Below are positions 50,034 through 59,215 of a stretch of DNA of 64,000 nucleotides, one piece after another. The stretch's first letter is position 1. Every line of letters starts with the position of its first letter. The stretch is from Bacillus sp. DNRA2 (lineage in GTDB: Bacteria; Bacillota; Bacilli; Bacillales; Cytobacillaceae). The position numbers were made by a program, and so were the translations under genes. A model generated the notes under the pieces. It was not told where the DNA came from and ran no database searches. It saw only the letters and a list, made by a program, of their open reading frames with translations. The stretch spans positions 62,001 through 126,000 of the forward strand of contig NZ_JABAIT010000002.1 of the NCBI RefSeq assembly GCF_012843265.1. Reading direction: 5' to 3'.

Positions 50034-53000
50034 TTAATTCATTAGCTGAAATTCTGTACGGCTTCCGGTCTGAGTCGCAAATACTTCGAGACGGGCATCG
50101 ATTCTTTCTTTTAGCTCAGGAACGTGCGAAATGATTCCCACAAGACGTCCGCTGCTTTGGATATCTATTAATGATTCAATCGCTTGATCGAGTGATTCAG
50201 GGTCTAAGGTACCAAAGCCCTCATCAATAAACATCGTCTCTAATGATACACCTCCAGCATAGGCCTGAACAACCTCAGCAAGGCCTAATGCAAGTGCTAA
50301 TGCCGCTTTAAAGCTTTCACCGCCAGAGAGTGTTTTGACATGACGCTCTTGACCAGTATATTGGTCAAAAACGAGCAATTCCAAACCACTTTGCCCCGCA
50401 CCTTTTGAACGATCAGTTTTTCGCAGTAATTGATAGCGACCACTAGTCATTTTCGTCAAGCGAGCATTGGCTTGAGTGAGGATATCATCCAAAAATGAAG
50501 CTAAAACAAACCGCTCGAAGGTAATTCGATACGTATTTTGTCCCTTAGCGATTTCATGTAAATGGCCAATTAGTTTGTAGCGATCTTCCAATTCCTTCAG
50601 CTGCTGATTTATTGCATTCACTTTATCGAAAATTTCCTCATTTGTCCTTTTTTGCATAAATAGGCTTGTATATTGTTCCTGAAGCATGCTTAATTGCTGC
50701 TTCAGGTCAGCAAATGCTTCCGTAAGCATGTCTAAATCAGGAGCTTTTACATCTTTCAAAAGCTCTTCAAGTTCATGATAGCGGTCTGTGACAGAGCGTA
50801 ACTCTTCACGATAGGCACGTAGCATATCCGAAAGGTTTTTTAGTTCTTGTTCCGATTTTTTGGCTACCTCATAGTCATTGTAGGTTGCAAAACCTTGCTT
50901 CGTTAACTTTTCTAGAAAGGCTGCACGCTCCAGTTCCAGCTTGGCAGTAGTGGTTGTCACCTGAGAATTTACCGTCTCTAGTCGTGCTGTTTCTGTGGCA
51001 AAGCTTTCTCGTGCCTTCAGATAATCTTGACTGACTTTTTCAAAGCGGGTTTGTAATTCAGCATTCTTAGCAACGGCTGCTTTAACTGCTGCCTCATAGG
51101 CTTGAATGGTTCTGAGCTCCTCAGGAATTTGATCAACCATTCTTTCCAAGGTTGTCCGATTTTGCGTATGCTCAATGGTCAATTGATGGATTAGTTCCGT
51201 CAATTGTTTCATTTTTTCACTGTATTGCTGTTTTTGCTTTTCTGTTAAGTCCATTTGCTTCATTATGCTGCTTAACTGATTGATTTTAGCTTGCAATTGC
51301 TGCTGTTTTTCTTTTAAGTCTGCCTGTTCAGCCTGGATCATATTCTTGAGAGGTTCAAAGCTTTCCTCGGTAAAATCAGGACGATTTTCGCCAATTTCAG
51401 CTTTCAACTCGGTTAATGATTGAATTAAAGTACTTTGCCCAGACTGGTATTGGTAAAGGTTTGATTCCGCCTTCCCCTTTTCAGCTTCTAACACGGAAAC
51501 TTGTGATTTTGCTGCTTTAAGATCCTCTTGTGACGGAACAAGGTCTTCTCTATGTAGTGCTGGTTGCGGATGATGTGGTGAGCCACATACTGGACACGCA
51601 TCCCCTTCTGTTAAGGTGCTAGCTAGAATAGCGGCTTGACTTTGAAGCCACTTTTGCTCGAGCTCTTCGACTAATGCTTTGGCATCAGCTAGCCGAAGGA
51701 CTGCATTTTCAAAATGTTGCTTTGCTTGAGCTACGATCGGTTTTGATTTTTCAATCCGGCCGAATAATACCTCATATTTCTGAAATTGCTCGATTTCCGC
51801 ACCGAGTAATTCAATTTTTCGTTTGTTTTCAAGGTAGGTTATTTGCCCTTCGTCAATGAGCGATTTTTCAACTTGAAGTTTTACGAAATTTCCGTTCGCT
51901 TTGTTAATGTTTTCATCGTTTATTTGTCGCTCTTGTTTTGCGGTCGATAATTGATTATCAAGTTGCTGCACCGTCGCTTCAAGCTTGGCAAATGAATAGA
52001 CATCCTCCTTCATTTGTTGGAGTCGGTTTACATAGTCACTCGCTTCTTGCCGTTCGGGCTCACGGGCTTTTTCCTGTTCAAGCTGCTCTTTATGTTGGAT
52101 AACTAAAGTGTTTAGCTTATCAACATTTATTTGTAATTCTTTAGCCGCTTTCTGTGCTTCGTCAAGCTCTGTTTTTAAATGAGTGCAAATTTCTTCTTGC
52201 TTGGCTAAAATTGTAGCCTTTTGACCTAGCTCGACAGTTTTTTCAATTTTGGCATAGTGATCCTGTTGACCTTCAAGCTGCGTTTTTTTTATCAAAAGCT
52301 CTTGTTTCGTATTTAGCTGCTTAACAATGAGTTCAGCCTCATAAATGCTCTGTTGGAGGTTATCTCGCTCAACTTGCTTGCTGTCAGTCTCGACTTTAAT
52401 TTCTGCTAATTTTGTCCTTTGGACGTTTATTTCTTCGATGAGCAAAGGAAGAATAAGCGTATCATTGACACTATCAGCAGCCAAATATTCCTTTAATTCT
52501 TCGTTTACGAGCACTTGAATCCCGCGAATCGTTTGATTTCGAGTTTCAATCTGTTTCTCAACGGTTCGCTTTAGTTCAGTCGCTTCCTCTTTAAGCTTTT
52601 CCTCAATTCTTTTATACATTTCTGTATGGAACAATCGCTGTAGGATTACTTCCTTATCTTTACTGTCAGAAATTAACAGCTTGCGGAATTCACCTTGAGG
52701 AATCATCAGGATTTGCCGAAACTGATTGCTATCGATTAACATAAGCTCTTTTATCCGCTCGTCAACATCGCGGACATTGGCTGCGAGCAGCTGTTTCGAA
52801 CCGTTCTCATCATATTCATAAAGTTCAGCTTTGGCATTGATCGTTGTAAATCCATCGCCGCTCTTTTTCTTCTTCTGCTGTTGTGGTGAACGCCAAATGT
52901 AATAACGTTTCCCCCGTAACGTAAAATCGAGCGCAACCTCGGTTGGATCATCTTCCTGTGCAAAATGGCTGCGCAATTCGGGGCCGTTCCGATCTTCTCC

Positions 53001-53171
53001 ACTAGCTTTTCCGTAGATGGCATAGCTAATCCCATCAAAAATCGTTGTTTTTCCTGCACCGGTTTTACCAGAGATGACGAACATCGTCCGATTTCCTAAT
53101 AGCGAAAAATCAATTTCTTCCTTACCGGCGTATGGACCAAATGCTTGCATCATTAAATGAATCGGCTTCAT
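50034..53171 (-). CDS. sbcC: Nuclease subunit SbcC (Rad50-like)
   Basis: A 1045-residue SMC-like ATPase. Walker A is ISGKTGAGKTTIFDG, long coiled coils flank the zinc hook CPVCGSPHHP (~residue 515), and the C-terminal head has TLSGGESFKAALALALGLAE and the Walker B MFIDEGFGTLDPESL. With SbcD it cuts hairpins, cruciforms and protein-blocked DNA ends. Given the many long hairpins in this window, that activity may matter for their stability. ATG 53171 is right after the sbcD stop, with GGAAGGTG upstream. Confidence 0.94.
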   Translation of the reverse strand: MKPIHLMMQAFGPYAGKEEIDFSLLGNRTMFVISGKTGAGKTTIFDGISYAIYGKASGEDRNGPELRSHFAQEDDPTEVALDFTLRGKRYYIWRSPQQQKKKKSGDGFTTINAKAELYEYDENGSKQLLAANVRDVDERIKELMLIDSNQFRQILMIPQGEFRKLLISDSKDKEVILQRLFHTEMYKRIEEKLKEEATELKRTVEKQIETRNQTIRGIQVLVNEELKEYLAADSVNDTLILPLLIEEINVQRTKLAEIKVETDSKQVERDNLQQSIYEAELIVKQLNTKQELLIKKTQLEGQQDHYAKIEKTVELGQKATILAKQEEICTHLKTELDEAQKAAKELQINVDKLNTLVIQHKEQLEQEKAREPERQEASDYVNRLQQMKEDVYSFAKLEATVQQLDNQLSTAKQERQINDENINKANGNFVKLQVEKSLIDEGQITYLENKRKIELLGAEIEQFQKYEVLFGRIEKSKPIVAQAKQHFENAVLRLADAKALVEELEQKWLQSQAAILASTLTEGDACPVCGSPHHPQPALHREDLVPSQEDLKAAKSQVSVLEAEKGKAESNLYQYQSGQSTLIQSLTELKAEIGENRPDFTEESFEPLKNMIQAEQADLKEKQQQLQAKINQLSSIMKQMDLTEKQKQQYSEKMKQLTELIHQLTIEHTQNRTTLERMVDQIPEELRTIQAYEAAVKAAVAKNAELQTRFEKVSQDYLKARESFATETARLETVNSQVTTTTAKLELERAAFLEKLTKQGFATYNDYEVAKKSEQELKNLSDMLRAYREELRSVTDRYHELEELLKDVKAPDLDMLTEAFADLKQQLSMLQEQYTSLFMQKRTNEEIFDKVNAINQQLKELEDRYKLIGHLHEIAKGQNTYRITFERFVLASFLDDILTQANARLTKMTSGRYQLLRKTDRSKGAGQSGLELLVFDQYTGQERHVKTLSGGESFKAALALALGLAEVVQAYAGGVSLETMFIDEGFGTLDPESLDQAIESLIDIQSSGRLVGIISHVPELKERIDARLEVFATQTGSRTEFQLMN

Positions 53172-53172
53172 C

Positions 53173-54315
53173 CTACACACCTTCCTCTTTGTGAACCTTA
53201 TTAATCACCTTGGTCATCACTGCACGTTTTTCATCAGAAAACTCAGCGGTTGTCATTTCTTGATAAAATTGTTCAAATAGCTCTAATTCTGATTTTCGTT
53301 CTTCTTTTTGAATTGAAAAAGATACCTTTTTCTTCATGTCCGTAATAGCAAGTTTACGTTCAAGGTGAAGAACATTTTCATATACCTGACGCAGCTTACT
53401 TATCGGGTCGATCAACGCCCCTTCGTCAAGAAGGGTCACCTTCAAATAATCATCGCATTTTTGTTTTTCATAAAAACTCGGATCAAGCAATTCGTCGAGA
53501 TGACCTTCAATCTCACGCATATCAAATTTCGGTGTTAACGAACGATATCGCTGAGTAAATTGCCCCAACTCGTTCATCTCAATTATTGAAATTGATTTTT
53601 GCTGTTTCGCTTCTGAAAAGGAATACTTCAGTAACGAACCTGAATATTTCACGGTATCATGACGAATCGCATCTGGGCTATGTAAATGGCCTAATGCTGT
53701 ATAGGAAAACGGGGCAAATAACTCCGCACCAATACAACCTGATCCACCGACTGACAACGTCCGTTCTGAATCAGAGGTTTGTCCGCCTAATACAAAGGCA
53801 TGTCCAACGAAAACATTCGGTTCATGGGGATTCATATTTTTCTCAATTTGATCGATGATAGCACGCATCGCTTCTTGATGCGAATGGATTCGATCATCAT
53901 TTAATAACTGCCTTACAATTCCTGGCTCCGCGTATGGAACTAAATAAAAATTAACACCATTTATACGAACAGGCCGAAAATCATTCGCCAATTTACCTGT
54001 TAAGTAAAAATGGCTGTTTCGATACCATGAACTACCGAATGAAAGGCGTTCCGCACTATCATGGTTTCCAGCAATGGCAACAACCGGTGTATTTAATTCA
54101 ACATTGAGTTTATATAGTACTTCATCTAGTAGGTCAACCGCTTCTGTTGGTGGCACTGAGCGGTCGTATAAATCACCAGCGATGATGATGGCATCAGGCT
54201 TTTCTTCCGCTACAAGTTCTATGAATTCATCCAGAACAATTTTTTGGTCCTCGGTCATATACTTGCCATGCACAAGCTTACCCAAATGCCAATCAGCAGT
54301 ATGAATAAATTTCAT
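53173..54315 (-). CDS. sbcD: Nuclease subunit SbcD (Mre11-like)
   Basis: A 380-residue calcineurin-fold nuclease with the five phosphodiesterase motifs HTADWHLGK, IIAGDLYDR, AIAGNHDSAERL, VFVGHAFV and ALGHLHSP. It forms the SbcCD complex with the downstream gene. ATG 54315 lies nine bases from AAAGGG; an upstream TTG overlaps the site. The stop TAG is adjacent to the sbcC start, so the two are coupled. Confidence 0.94.
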   Translation of the reverse strand: MKFIHTADWHLGKLVHGKYMTEDQKIVLDEFIELVAEEKPDAIIIAGDLYDRSVPPTEAVDLLDEVLYKLNVELNTPVVAIAGNHDSAERLSFGSSWYRNSHFYLTGKLANDFRPVRINGVNFYLVPYAEPGIVRQLLNDDRIHSHQEAMRAIIDQIEKNMNPHEPNVFVGHAFVLGGQTSDSERTLSVGGSGCIGAELFAPFSYTALGHLHSPDAIRHDTVKYSGSLLKYSFSEAKQQKSISIIEMNELGQFTQRYRSLTPKFDMREIEGHLDELLDPSFYEKQKCDDYLKVTLLDEGALIDPISKLRQVYENVLHLERKLAITDMKKKVSFSIQKEERKSELELFEQFYQEMTTAEFSDEKRAVMTKVINKVHKEEGV

Positions 54316-54549
54316 GCCTATCAACCCTTTCTCGTAAACAATATGGAGCTTGCTTACTCGCTAAGTTCCATTATAGCAAACATCTATTCGTAATGATTTT
54401 TAAAAGTGGAGGATTTTCATGAAATTTTCTTTATTAGAAATGATTTGGAAGAGTAGCTACCTTCAATAAAATTTTTCGTCAAATTTCGCTATTTTAAGAT
54501 AATGTTCGAATGTTTTGATCAGTCCTAAATGGCTGTTTTTATCATGAAT

Positions 54550-54680
54550 GTTGATTTCCGCTCCAGGCACTTCGCTTTCCGCGGGGCGGGCGGTGAGCCT
54601 CCTCGGCGCATAGGCGCCTGTGGGGTCTCACCTGTCCCGCTGCTCCCGCAGGAGTCTTCGTGCCTTCCGCTTCAATCAAC
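54550..54680 (+). repeat. Dispersed ~130-bp palindromic repeat, copy 5
   Basis: Bounded by GTTGATTTCCG and TTCAATCAAC. GGCTGTTTTTA (54532-54542) on the left and a matching TAAAAAAACAGCT (around 54720-54732) on the right extend the palindrome; the right part overlaps the csp terminator. The 459-base gap between sbcD and csp holds nothing else recognised. Confidence 0.92.
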
Positions 54681-54720
54681 TAGGGAAAAGTCATTAGTCG
54701 ATATACACAACAAACACAAT

Positions 54721-54756
54721 AAAAAAACAGCTCAACCGATATGGGGTTGAGCTGTT
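54721..54756 (-). terminator. Terminator of the cold shock gene
   Basis: AACAGCTCAACC pairs with GGTTGAGCTGTT; the minus-strand tail is TTTTTTT. Confidence 0.85.
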
Positions 54757-54774
54757 TGGAATGTGTGAATTAGA

Positions 54775-54975
54775 TTATTTCTTTTGAACGTTTGCAGCTT
54801 GTGGTCCACGAGCACCTTCAACAACTTCGAAAGATACTTCTTGACCTTCTTCTAATGTTTTGAAGCCTTCTGTTTGGATAGCAGAGTAATGAACGAAAAC
54901 GTCATTTCCGTCTTCAGCTTCGATGAATCCGAAACCTTTTTCTGAGTTGAACCATTTAACTTTACCGTTTTTCAT
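54775..54975 (-). CDS. Cold shock protein (CspA family)
   Basis: A 66-residue OB-fold protein, [20 protein letters not shown], with RNP1 (KGFGFIE) and RNP2 (VFVHYSAI) nucleic-acid-binding motifs. It should bind single-stranded RNA/DNA and prevent RNA structure in the cold or in stationary phase. AGGAGG lies ten bases before the ATG. A consensus promoter and a leader of about 157 bases precede it, typical of cold shock genes. Confidence 0.95.
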   Translation of the reverse strand: MKNGKVKWFNSEKGFGFIEAEDGNDVFVHYSAIQTEGFKTLEEGQEVSFEVVEGARGPQAANVQKK

Positions 54976-55132
54976 GTAAAAAAATCCTCCTATTGGCTGG
55001 TCTTCTTAGGAGAGACCATTTGTAAATTCACCAATTAACAACGTAGATAGCTTTACCTTCATTACTCATCCAAACGTATTTAATTAACATTAGAACAAGC
55101 TTTTACCATAAATCTAACACGGTGCAACGGCT
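54976..55132 (-). promoter_or_regulatory. Long 5' leader of the cold shock gene
   Basis: The transcript from the promoter at 55139-55167 would carry an untranslated leader of about 157 bases, the length of known csp thermosensing leaders. Exact secondary structure not determined here. Confidence 0.5.
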
Positions 55133-55138
55133 AGGATA

Positions 55139-55167
55139 AATATAACATTTTTTCCCCAGAATGTCAA
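55139..55167 (-). promoter_or_regulatory. Promoter of the cold shock gene
   Basis: TTGACA (55167-55162), 17-base spacer, TATATT (55144-55139), near consensus. Confidence 0.75.
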
Positions 55168-55180
55168 TATTCTCAACGGT

Positions 55181-55324
55181 TTACAATCCCTCTTTCATGC
55201 GGTCTGGAAGGCTTTGAATCGATAGTACTACGGTATCTAATTTCGCTTCAATGCGATGCAATAAATACAAAGTGACTACGATGGGAAAGCCGACGTCGCT
55301 AATGAAAGGTATGAGTTGCTCCAC
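55181..55324 (-). CDS. YvrJ-family small membrane protein
   Basis: A 47-residue protein read from GTG 55324 to TAA at 55181-55183, with AAAGGAG nine bases upstream. The sequence starts VEQLIPFISDVGFPIVVTLY and continues LLHRIEAKLDTVV, the pattern of the YvrJ family: one membrane helix followed by an amphipathic helix. Function unknown. It is encoded just beyond a terminator, downstream of DUF2922 and DUF1659 genes that often accompany it in Bacillus. Confidence 0.75.
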   Translation of the reverse strand: MEQLIPFISDVGFPIVVTLYLLHRIEAKLDTVVLSIQSLPDRMKEGL

Positions 55325-55395
55325 AAGAAATCGCTCCTTTCTAAGTTGATCCTGTTCAAATCAAATTATTTTGTTGATATAATATCTCACTCGTA

Positions 55396-55433
55396 AAACA
55401 AGACCGGAATCATCATTGAAACCGGTCTTGTTT
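55396..55433 (-). terminator. Terminator after the DUF2922 gene
   Basis: AAACAAGACCGG pairs with CCGGTCTTGTTT; the minus-strand tail is T-rich. Confidence 0.8.
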
Positions 55434-55442
55434 CTGAACATA

Positions 55443-55658
55443 TTAAAGCTCGTATTCAGTCACGTTGCGATCAACTACTCTGGCGCCACTAATTTGTGCT
55501 AAATTTCCATTAGCTGTATAAAATGCATCTGTCGCGATAATTTGCTCCATCGCCTGTTTCACAGCAACTGGATCAATCGGTTCAATTGGACTTTCAAACG
55601 ATAGTTTAGCGCTCTTGCCAATATCGGTAACGAATACTAGTTCCAAAGTTTTAGCCAT
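55443..55658 (-). CDS. DUF2922 protein
   Basis: A 71-residue soluble protein (KTLELVFVTDIGKSAKLSFE at the N-terminus, DAFYTANGNLAQISGARVVDR near the end), the DUF2922 pattern of a short beta-rich domain. It shares an operon with the DUF1659 gene 37 bases upstream. Function unknown; the pair is a recurring Bacillus module. Confidence 0.82.
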   Translation of the reverse strand: MAKTLELVFVTDIGKSAKLSFESPIEPIDPVAVKQAMEQIIATDAFYTANGNLAQISGARVVDRNVTEYEL

Positions 55659-55695
55659 CCTTTACACCTCCTCAAATTGAATTTGTTTAACCGAA

Positions 55696-55914
55696 TTAGC
55701 CAATTACATCAAAGCTGTTATTTCGCTCAACTGTTGCTAGCGGATAGGAGCATAATGACGAAATCGCCAATGCCACTTGATAAAGATCGTCAACAGTCGC
55801 CTCCTTTTTCACATTGTTAAATGTTTTAGCTTTAAAAATTGGTTCTCCTTTTTCGTTCAGTCCCGTTTCAAACATTAAACGTAATTGTGTTTCTTTTAAC
55901 ATTTCCTGTGCCAT
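55696..55914 (-). CDS. DUF1659 protein
   Basis: A 72-residue protein. It starts MAQEMLKETQLRLMFETGL and contains the GEPIFKAKTFNNVKKEATVDDLY core typical of DUF1659. ATG 55914 follows GAAGGG and a GGAGGTG; the frame extends to 55935 without need. Same operon as DUF2922. Function unknown. Confidence 0.82.
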   Translation of the reverse strand: MAQEMLKETQLRLMFETGLNEKGEPIFKAKTFNNVKKEATVDDLYQVALAISSLCSYPLATVERNNSFDVIG

Positions 55915-56151
55915 GTTCCCTTCACCTCCTTTCACCCCTTATATAGAGAGTTAGGACGAAAAAAGACATGGTCATTTTTGTTTTTTTATGACAACCTTGT
56001 GAACGTCATCATAATCGATAGGTTCCTCACAAGTTTTTCCTATTTTTAAGGAATTAATGGTAGAATACCAAGAGAAACCCATCATAATTTGGATAGGGTT
56101 TTGTAAAAATAACAATTGTTGTTTGATTTCTAACAAAGGGAGCTGGTCTAT

Positions 56152-56562
56152 TTGAGATGGCACAAAAGGGTATTATCCTTAATTCAGGAGCGTCAGGCGA
56201 GGAAAATTGCCTTAGCGATTGATACTTCGTCCGACCAAGTAAATACGATTTTAATTAATAATATTGTGAAATTATTTGAGCAACTTAAGCCTGATACGCT
56301 GCTGGTTCAGGCAGATTACAAAATCCGTAGTATTACGCCAATCAAATCTGATACCGTAAAATATTACAGCCATGGTAAATCATCTTATACATTGGTACTG
56401 GAATGGGCCAAAACTGAAGAGATTGATACATTATTCTATATTACAGATGTAACAGGGCATTTTTATGAGGACATGGAGAAGTTAAACTTTGATGTATTTT
56501 GGCTTGTTCCAAATGACTTTGTTCCAAAGGTGCCGTTTGGCAAAGCAATCAAGGTGGCCTAA
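56152..56562 (+). CDS. Hypothetical protein with VWA-like tail
   Basis: A 136-residue protein starting at TTG 56152 with GGAG nine bases upstream. The segment KIALAIDTSSDQVNTILIN followed later by TLFYITDVTGHFYEDMEKL and VFWLVPND resembles the VWA-like C-terminal part of DUF2201-type proteins: it has the DTS start of the metal-binding motif but only a partial fold. It may be a free-standing domain or a remnant. Function unknown. Confidence 0.6.
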   Translation: MRWHKRVLSLIQERQARKIALAIDTSSDQVNTILINNIVKLFEQLKPDTLLVQADYKIRSITPIKSDTVKYYSHGKSSYTLVLEWAKTEEIDTLFYITDVTGHFYEDMEKLNFDVFWLVPNDFVPKVPFGKAIKVA

Positions 56563-56668
56563 AGGTCGCCTCTCTCACTAGTAATTATTTTAATCAGGAT
56601 AGATACTAGTCCAATCCACTTCACCTCTCTTCCATATCATGCTAGTAGAATGATTGGAGGTGAATAAA

Positions 56669-56926
56669 TTGGACCTACTAAATGCTTTAAATGAGAATTA
56701 TTTAATGCTCGTTCCAGCGTTATGGGTGTTAGGTTTTGCGCTAAAACAAACACCAAAAGTTCCAAACTGGTCAATTATTTGGATTATAACAATCTTATCA
56801 CTCGGCTTAGCTGCCTATTCCTATGGTTTTAGTATTGATGCAATTGTGAATGGGCTTGTTGCTGCCGGTATTTCAGTTTATGGTCACCAGCTCGTGAAGC
56901 ATTCTTTTTTTTCAAAAGAAAAATAG
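56669..56926 (+). CDS. Holin-like small membrane protein
   Basis: An 85-residue protein with three hydrophobic segments (LMLVPALWVLGFALKQTP, WSIIWIITILSLGLAAYSY, AIVNGLVAAGISVYGHQL) in the pattern of phage holin-type families found in Bacillus. A holin role is only an inference; no lysin gene or phage structural gene is near. TTG 56669 is preferred over the frame start at 56654, because GGAGGTG is correctly placed. Confidence 0.7.
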   Translation: MDLLNALNENYLMLVPALWVLGFALKQTPKVPNWSIIWIITILSLGLAAYSYGFSIDAIVNGLVAAGISVYGHQLVKHSFFSKEK

Positions 56927-56980
56927 TAGAATGAACAACCCCCGTTACAAGTTATGCTCATACAGAAACAATCAATACTA

Positions 56981-57015
56981 AAAAAAGAACGAGGCTAGAT
57001 AATCTGCCTCGTTCT
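56981..57015 (-). terminator. Terminator of the histidine kinase gene
   Basis: AGAACGAGGC pairs with GCCTCGTTCT, with TTTTTTT on the minus strand. The stop codon lies inside the stem. Confidence 0.8.
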
Positions 57016-58254
57016 CTCCGTTTTGGGAAATTTCACTATGAATTGAGTGCCATGGTTTGGCCTGCTAATGATGTCAATTGTACCATTCATCGCTCTAATA
57101 ATACTATGAACCACCATCATCCCAAGACCCGTACCGTTCCCTTCGTTGATATAATAAAAAGGTTCACCCAGTCGTTTTAAAATTTCCTCTGACATGCCCA
57201 AGCCTGTATCTGATATGGAAATGATGACTGACCCTTTTCGATCATAGGTTTGAATCGTCAGTGTTCCGCCTCCAGGCATTGATTCGATGCTGTTTTTAAG
57301 TAAATTATAGAAACAACGGTGCAGCATTTCTTTATCACCGGACAGTGTATGTTTCGAAGTGAACTTTTTTTCAATCTTAATATTCGTGTTTTCTAGAAAC
57401 ATCGATAAGTCCGTTAACACTTGAAGGAAAATCCAGTTTGCATTTATGTCCTCAATTTTTTCAAGGGAAGGCTTTGCAAAGGTCAAATAGTTTCCAATTA
57501 CTTCCTCGGCTTGATCCAATTCAGAAATTGCTATATCAATATATGTTTTCTGAGATGCATCTAGGTTATTGCTCTCATTAAGAAATTGCAAAAATCCGCG
57601 TGCTGATGTTAAAGGATTTCGGATTTCATGTGAAATCGCAGCTCCCATTTGACTCACTGCTTCAATCCGCTTTGATTTCAGCAATTGTTCTCGTAATTTC
57701 ATATTTGCGTGCATCGCTTCAATTGAATAGGAAATGATTCCGGTTCCCAGCGCAGCAATAATAAAATATGGAATCCAAACATCTATTCCGTAGTCTAATT
57801 GTGGAAATACTGTAGCGATTAGGAAAAAAATCATCGATGCGGTAATACTTAGAATAACCGAAACAAAGATTCTACTTTTTGAAGAAAGTTTCAAGAAAAA
57901 TGGTTTTGCCAATAATAATAAGAGCGCGACAGAGAGATTTAAGTATATCGAGACCAAAAAGCCGGAGTCGATTCCAATCATGGCCCGAACGATAATGGCA
58001 ACAACCGCGAATAGGAAACTCGATCCTAAGTACAAACCAGAAATGATTAAGGGTACTAATCTTAAATCAATTCGTAGGCCAGGATTTAAATATCTAGAAA
58101 AAATTATACAGAGGATAATTGCAAAGATACCGTAGACATAAGCAGCGACATTCGGCTTTTTACTAATAAAATTTTGATGAAACCACATTTGCATAAAAAA
58201 CAATAATACCAAAAGTAACGACAAATTAAAAAGCAAATGCTTTGTCATTTCCAA
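56995..58254 (-). CDS. Sensor histidine kinase, KinB/5TM-Lyt type
   Basis: A 419-residue kinase: an N-terminal membrane sensor with about six helices, then a HisKA domain with the phospho-acceptor His in GAAISHEIRNPLTSARGFL, and HATPase motifs LKNSIESMPGGG (N box), DTGLGM (G1) and GTGLGMMVVHSII (G2). The layout is that of sporulation kinases such as KinB, which phosphorylate Spo0F. No response regulator is adjacent, fitting an orphan kinase. A TTG at 58254 is the probable start. Confidence 0.87.
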   Translation of the reverse strand: MEMTKHLLFNLSLLLVLLFFMQMWFHQNFISKKPNVAAYVYGIFAIILCIIFSRYLNPGLRIDLRLVPLIISGLYLGSSFLFAVVAIIVRAMIGIDSGFLVSIYLNLSVALLLLLAKPFFLKLSSKSRIFVSVILSITASMIFFLIATVFPQLDYGIDVWIPYFIIAALGTGIISYSIEAMHANMKLREQLLKSKRIEAVSQMGAAISHEIRNPLTSARGFLQFLNESNNLDASQKTYIDIAISELDQAEEVIGNYLTFAKPSLEKIEDINANWIFLQVLTDLSMFLENTNIKIEKKFTSKHTLSGDKEMLHRCFYNLLKNSIESMPGGGTLTIQTYDRKGSVIISISDTGLGMSEEILKRLGEPFYYINEGNGTGLGMMVVHSIIRAMNGTIDIISRPNHGTQFIVKFPKTERTRQII

Positions 58255-58384
58255 CTGAACTGATCACCACCAAACATAGACGCTGTTAAAATTTTAAAAT
58301 ATTTCCATCAGAATGGCAATGAAAAACAGCTGGAATTTTTATATAAATATAACTTTTCGACTGGTGAAAACGAGAAATTTCACA

Positions 58385-58418
58385 AAAAATTAAAACTATC
58401 CAAGTTAAGGATAGTTTT
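58385..58418 (-). terminator. Terminator of the MarR gene
   Basis: AAAACTATCC pairs with GGATAGTTTT, followed on the minus strand by an A/T tail; it overlaps the end of the gene. Confidence 0.65.
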
Positions 58419-58842
58419 TCGAAATGAGTGAACAATTAAATTTTTTAAGTAGCCTAGCAAGGACTTGCCGTTCTTCTTCGGGCCAGTCGCTCAAAACCTC
58501 GTTGATAGCTTTTAACCGATTATTTCGATATAAGTTGAATTCTTTGACTCCTTGCTCGGTAATATGCAAAGTATAGGCTCTTCCATCAGATGGATCGGGC
58601 TTTCTAACTATGAATCCTTTATTCTCAAGCGCACTAGCTTGGCGACTTACCGTCGAAATATCCAAATGAAATTCATTTGCCAACTGTTTCACTCCGACAG
58701 TCCCGTGTGAAGTAAGTTGATGCAATAACAGAAAACCCGAGCGATCAATATTCCCAAACTTTTGTTTATTAGATACATATGTAATGCTTCGAATTAACAC
58801 AGCCAATTCTAAGCTAATTAATTCTAAACCATCCTGTTCCAT
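58405..58842 (-). CDS. MarR-family transcriptional regulator
   Basis: A 145-residue winged-helix regulator: GTVGVKQLANEFHLDISTVSRQASALENKGFIVRKPDPSDGRA is the MarR recognition helix and wing. TGAGGTTGG lies before the ATG. A palindrome at 58876-58891 lies just upstream and may be its own operator. The target is not evident: neighbours are a kinase and a CBS protein. Confidence 0.85.
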   Translation of the reverse strand: MEQDGLELISLELAVLIRSITYVSNKQKFGNIDRSGFLLLHQLTSHGTVGVKQLANEFHLDISTVSRQASALENKGFIVRKPDPSDGRAYTLHITEQGVKEFNLYRNNRLKAINEVLSDWPEEERQVLARLLKKFNCSLISKNYP

Positions 58843-58875
58843 AACAATCCAACCTCACAATGCCGTAATATTGTT

Positions 58876-58891
58876 ATGCTCATCATAGCAT
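58876..58891. promoter_or_regulatory. Possible MarR autoregulatory operator
   Basis: ATGCT-CATCAT-AGCAT, an inverted repeat about 35 bases before the marR-type gene start. Confidence 0.4.
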
Positions 58892-59044
58892 GGAGTCTTG
58901 AATTTTTGTATGATTTTTCGGATAAATGCCACAAATTAACCAACCTAAAAAATACTTGTATGACACAATTAGTTACATAGGTTAAAATAAAAGTAAATGA
59001 TATTAAAAATAGGCTATGTTAATTCTGAATGTTGTTTTTTGGAA

Positions 59045-59176
59045 GTTGATTGAAGTGGAAGGCGCGAAGACTCCTGCGGGAGCAGCGGGACAGGTGAGAC
59101 CCCACAGGCGCTATTGCGCCGAGGAGGCTCACCGCCCGCCCCTAAGGTGCGCGAAGCGCCTGGAACGGAAATCAAC
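59045..59176 (-). repeat. Dispersed ~130-bp palindromic repeat, copy 6
   Basis: Same orientation as copy 1. The outer pair GGCTATGTTAA (59012-59022) and TTAACATAGAC (59185-59195) is again present, so the full element is about 184 bp. Confidence 0.92.
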
Positions 59177-59215
59177 TGACACGTTTAACATAGACTCAAG
59201 ATAAGGTGATAAAGT

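Noticed and set aside
55972-56163. 63-codon ORF on the minus strand overlapping the promoter of the 56152 gene
   Set aside because: No ribosome binding site, no family-like sequence, and it overlaps the plus-strand gene start.
54775-56926. Prophage fragment because of holin-like gene
   Set aside because: No integrase, capsid, tail or lysin gene is present; the small genes belong to non-phage Bacillus families.
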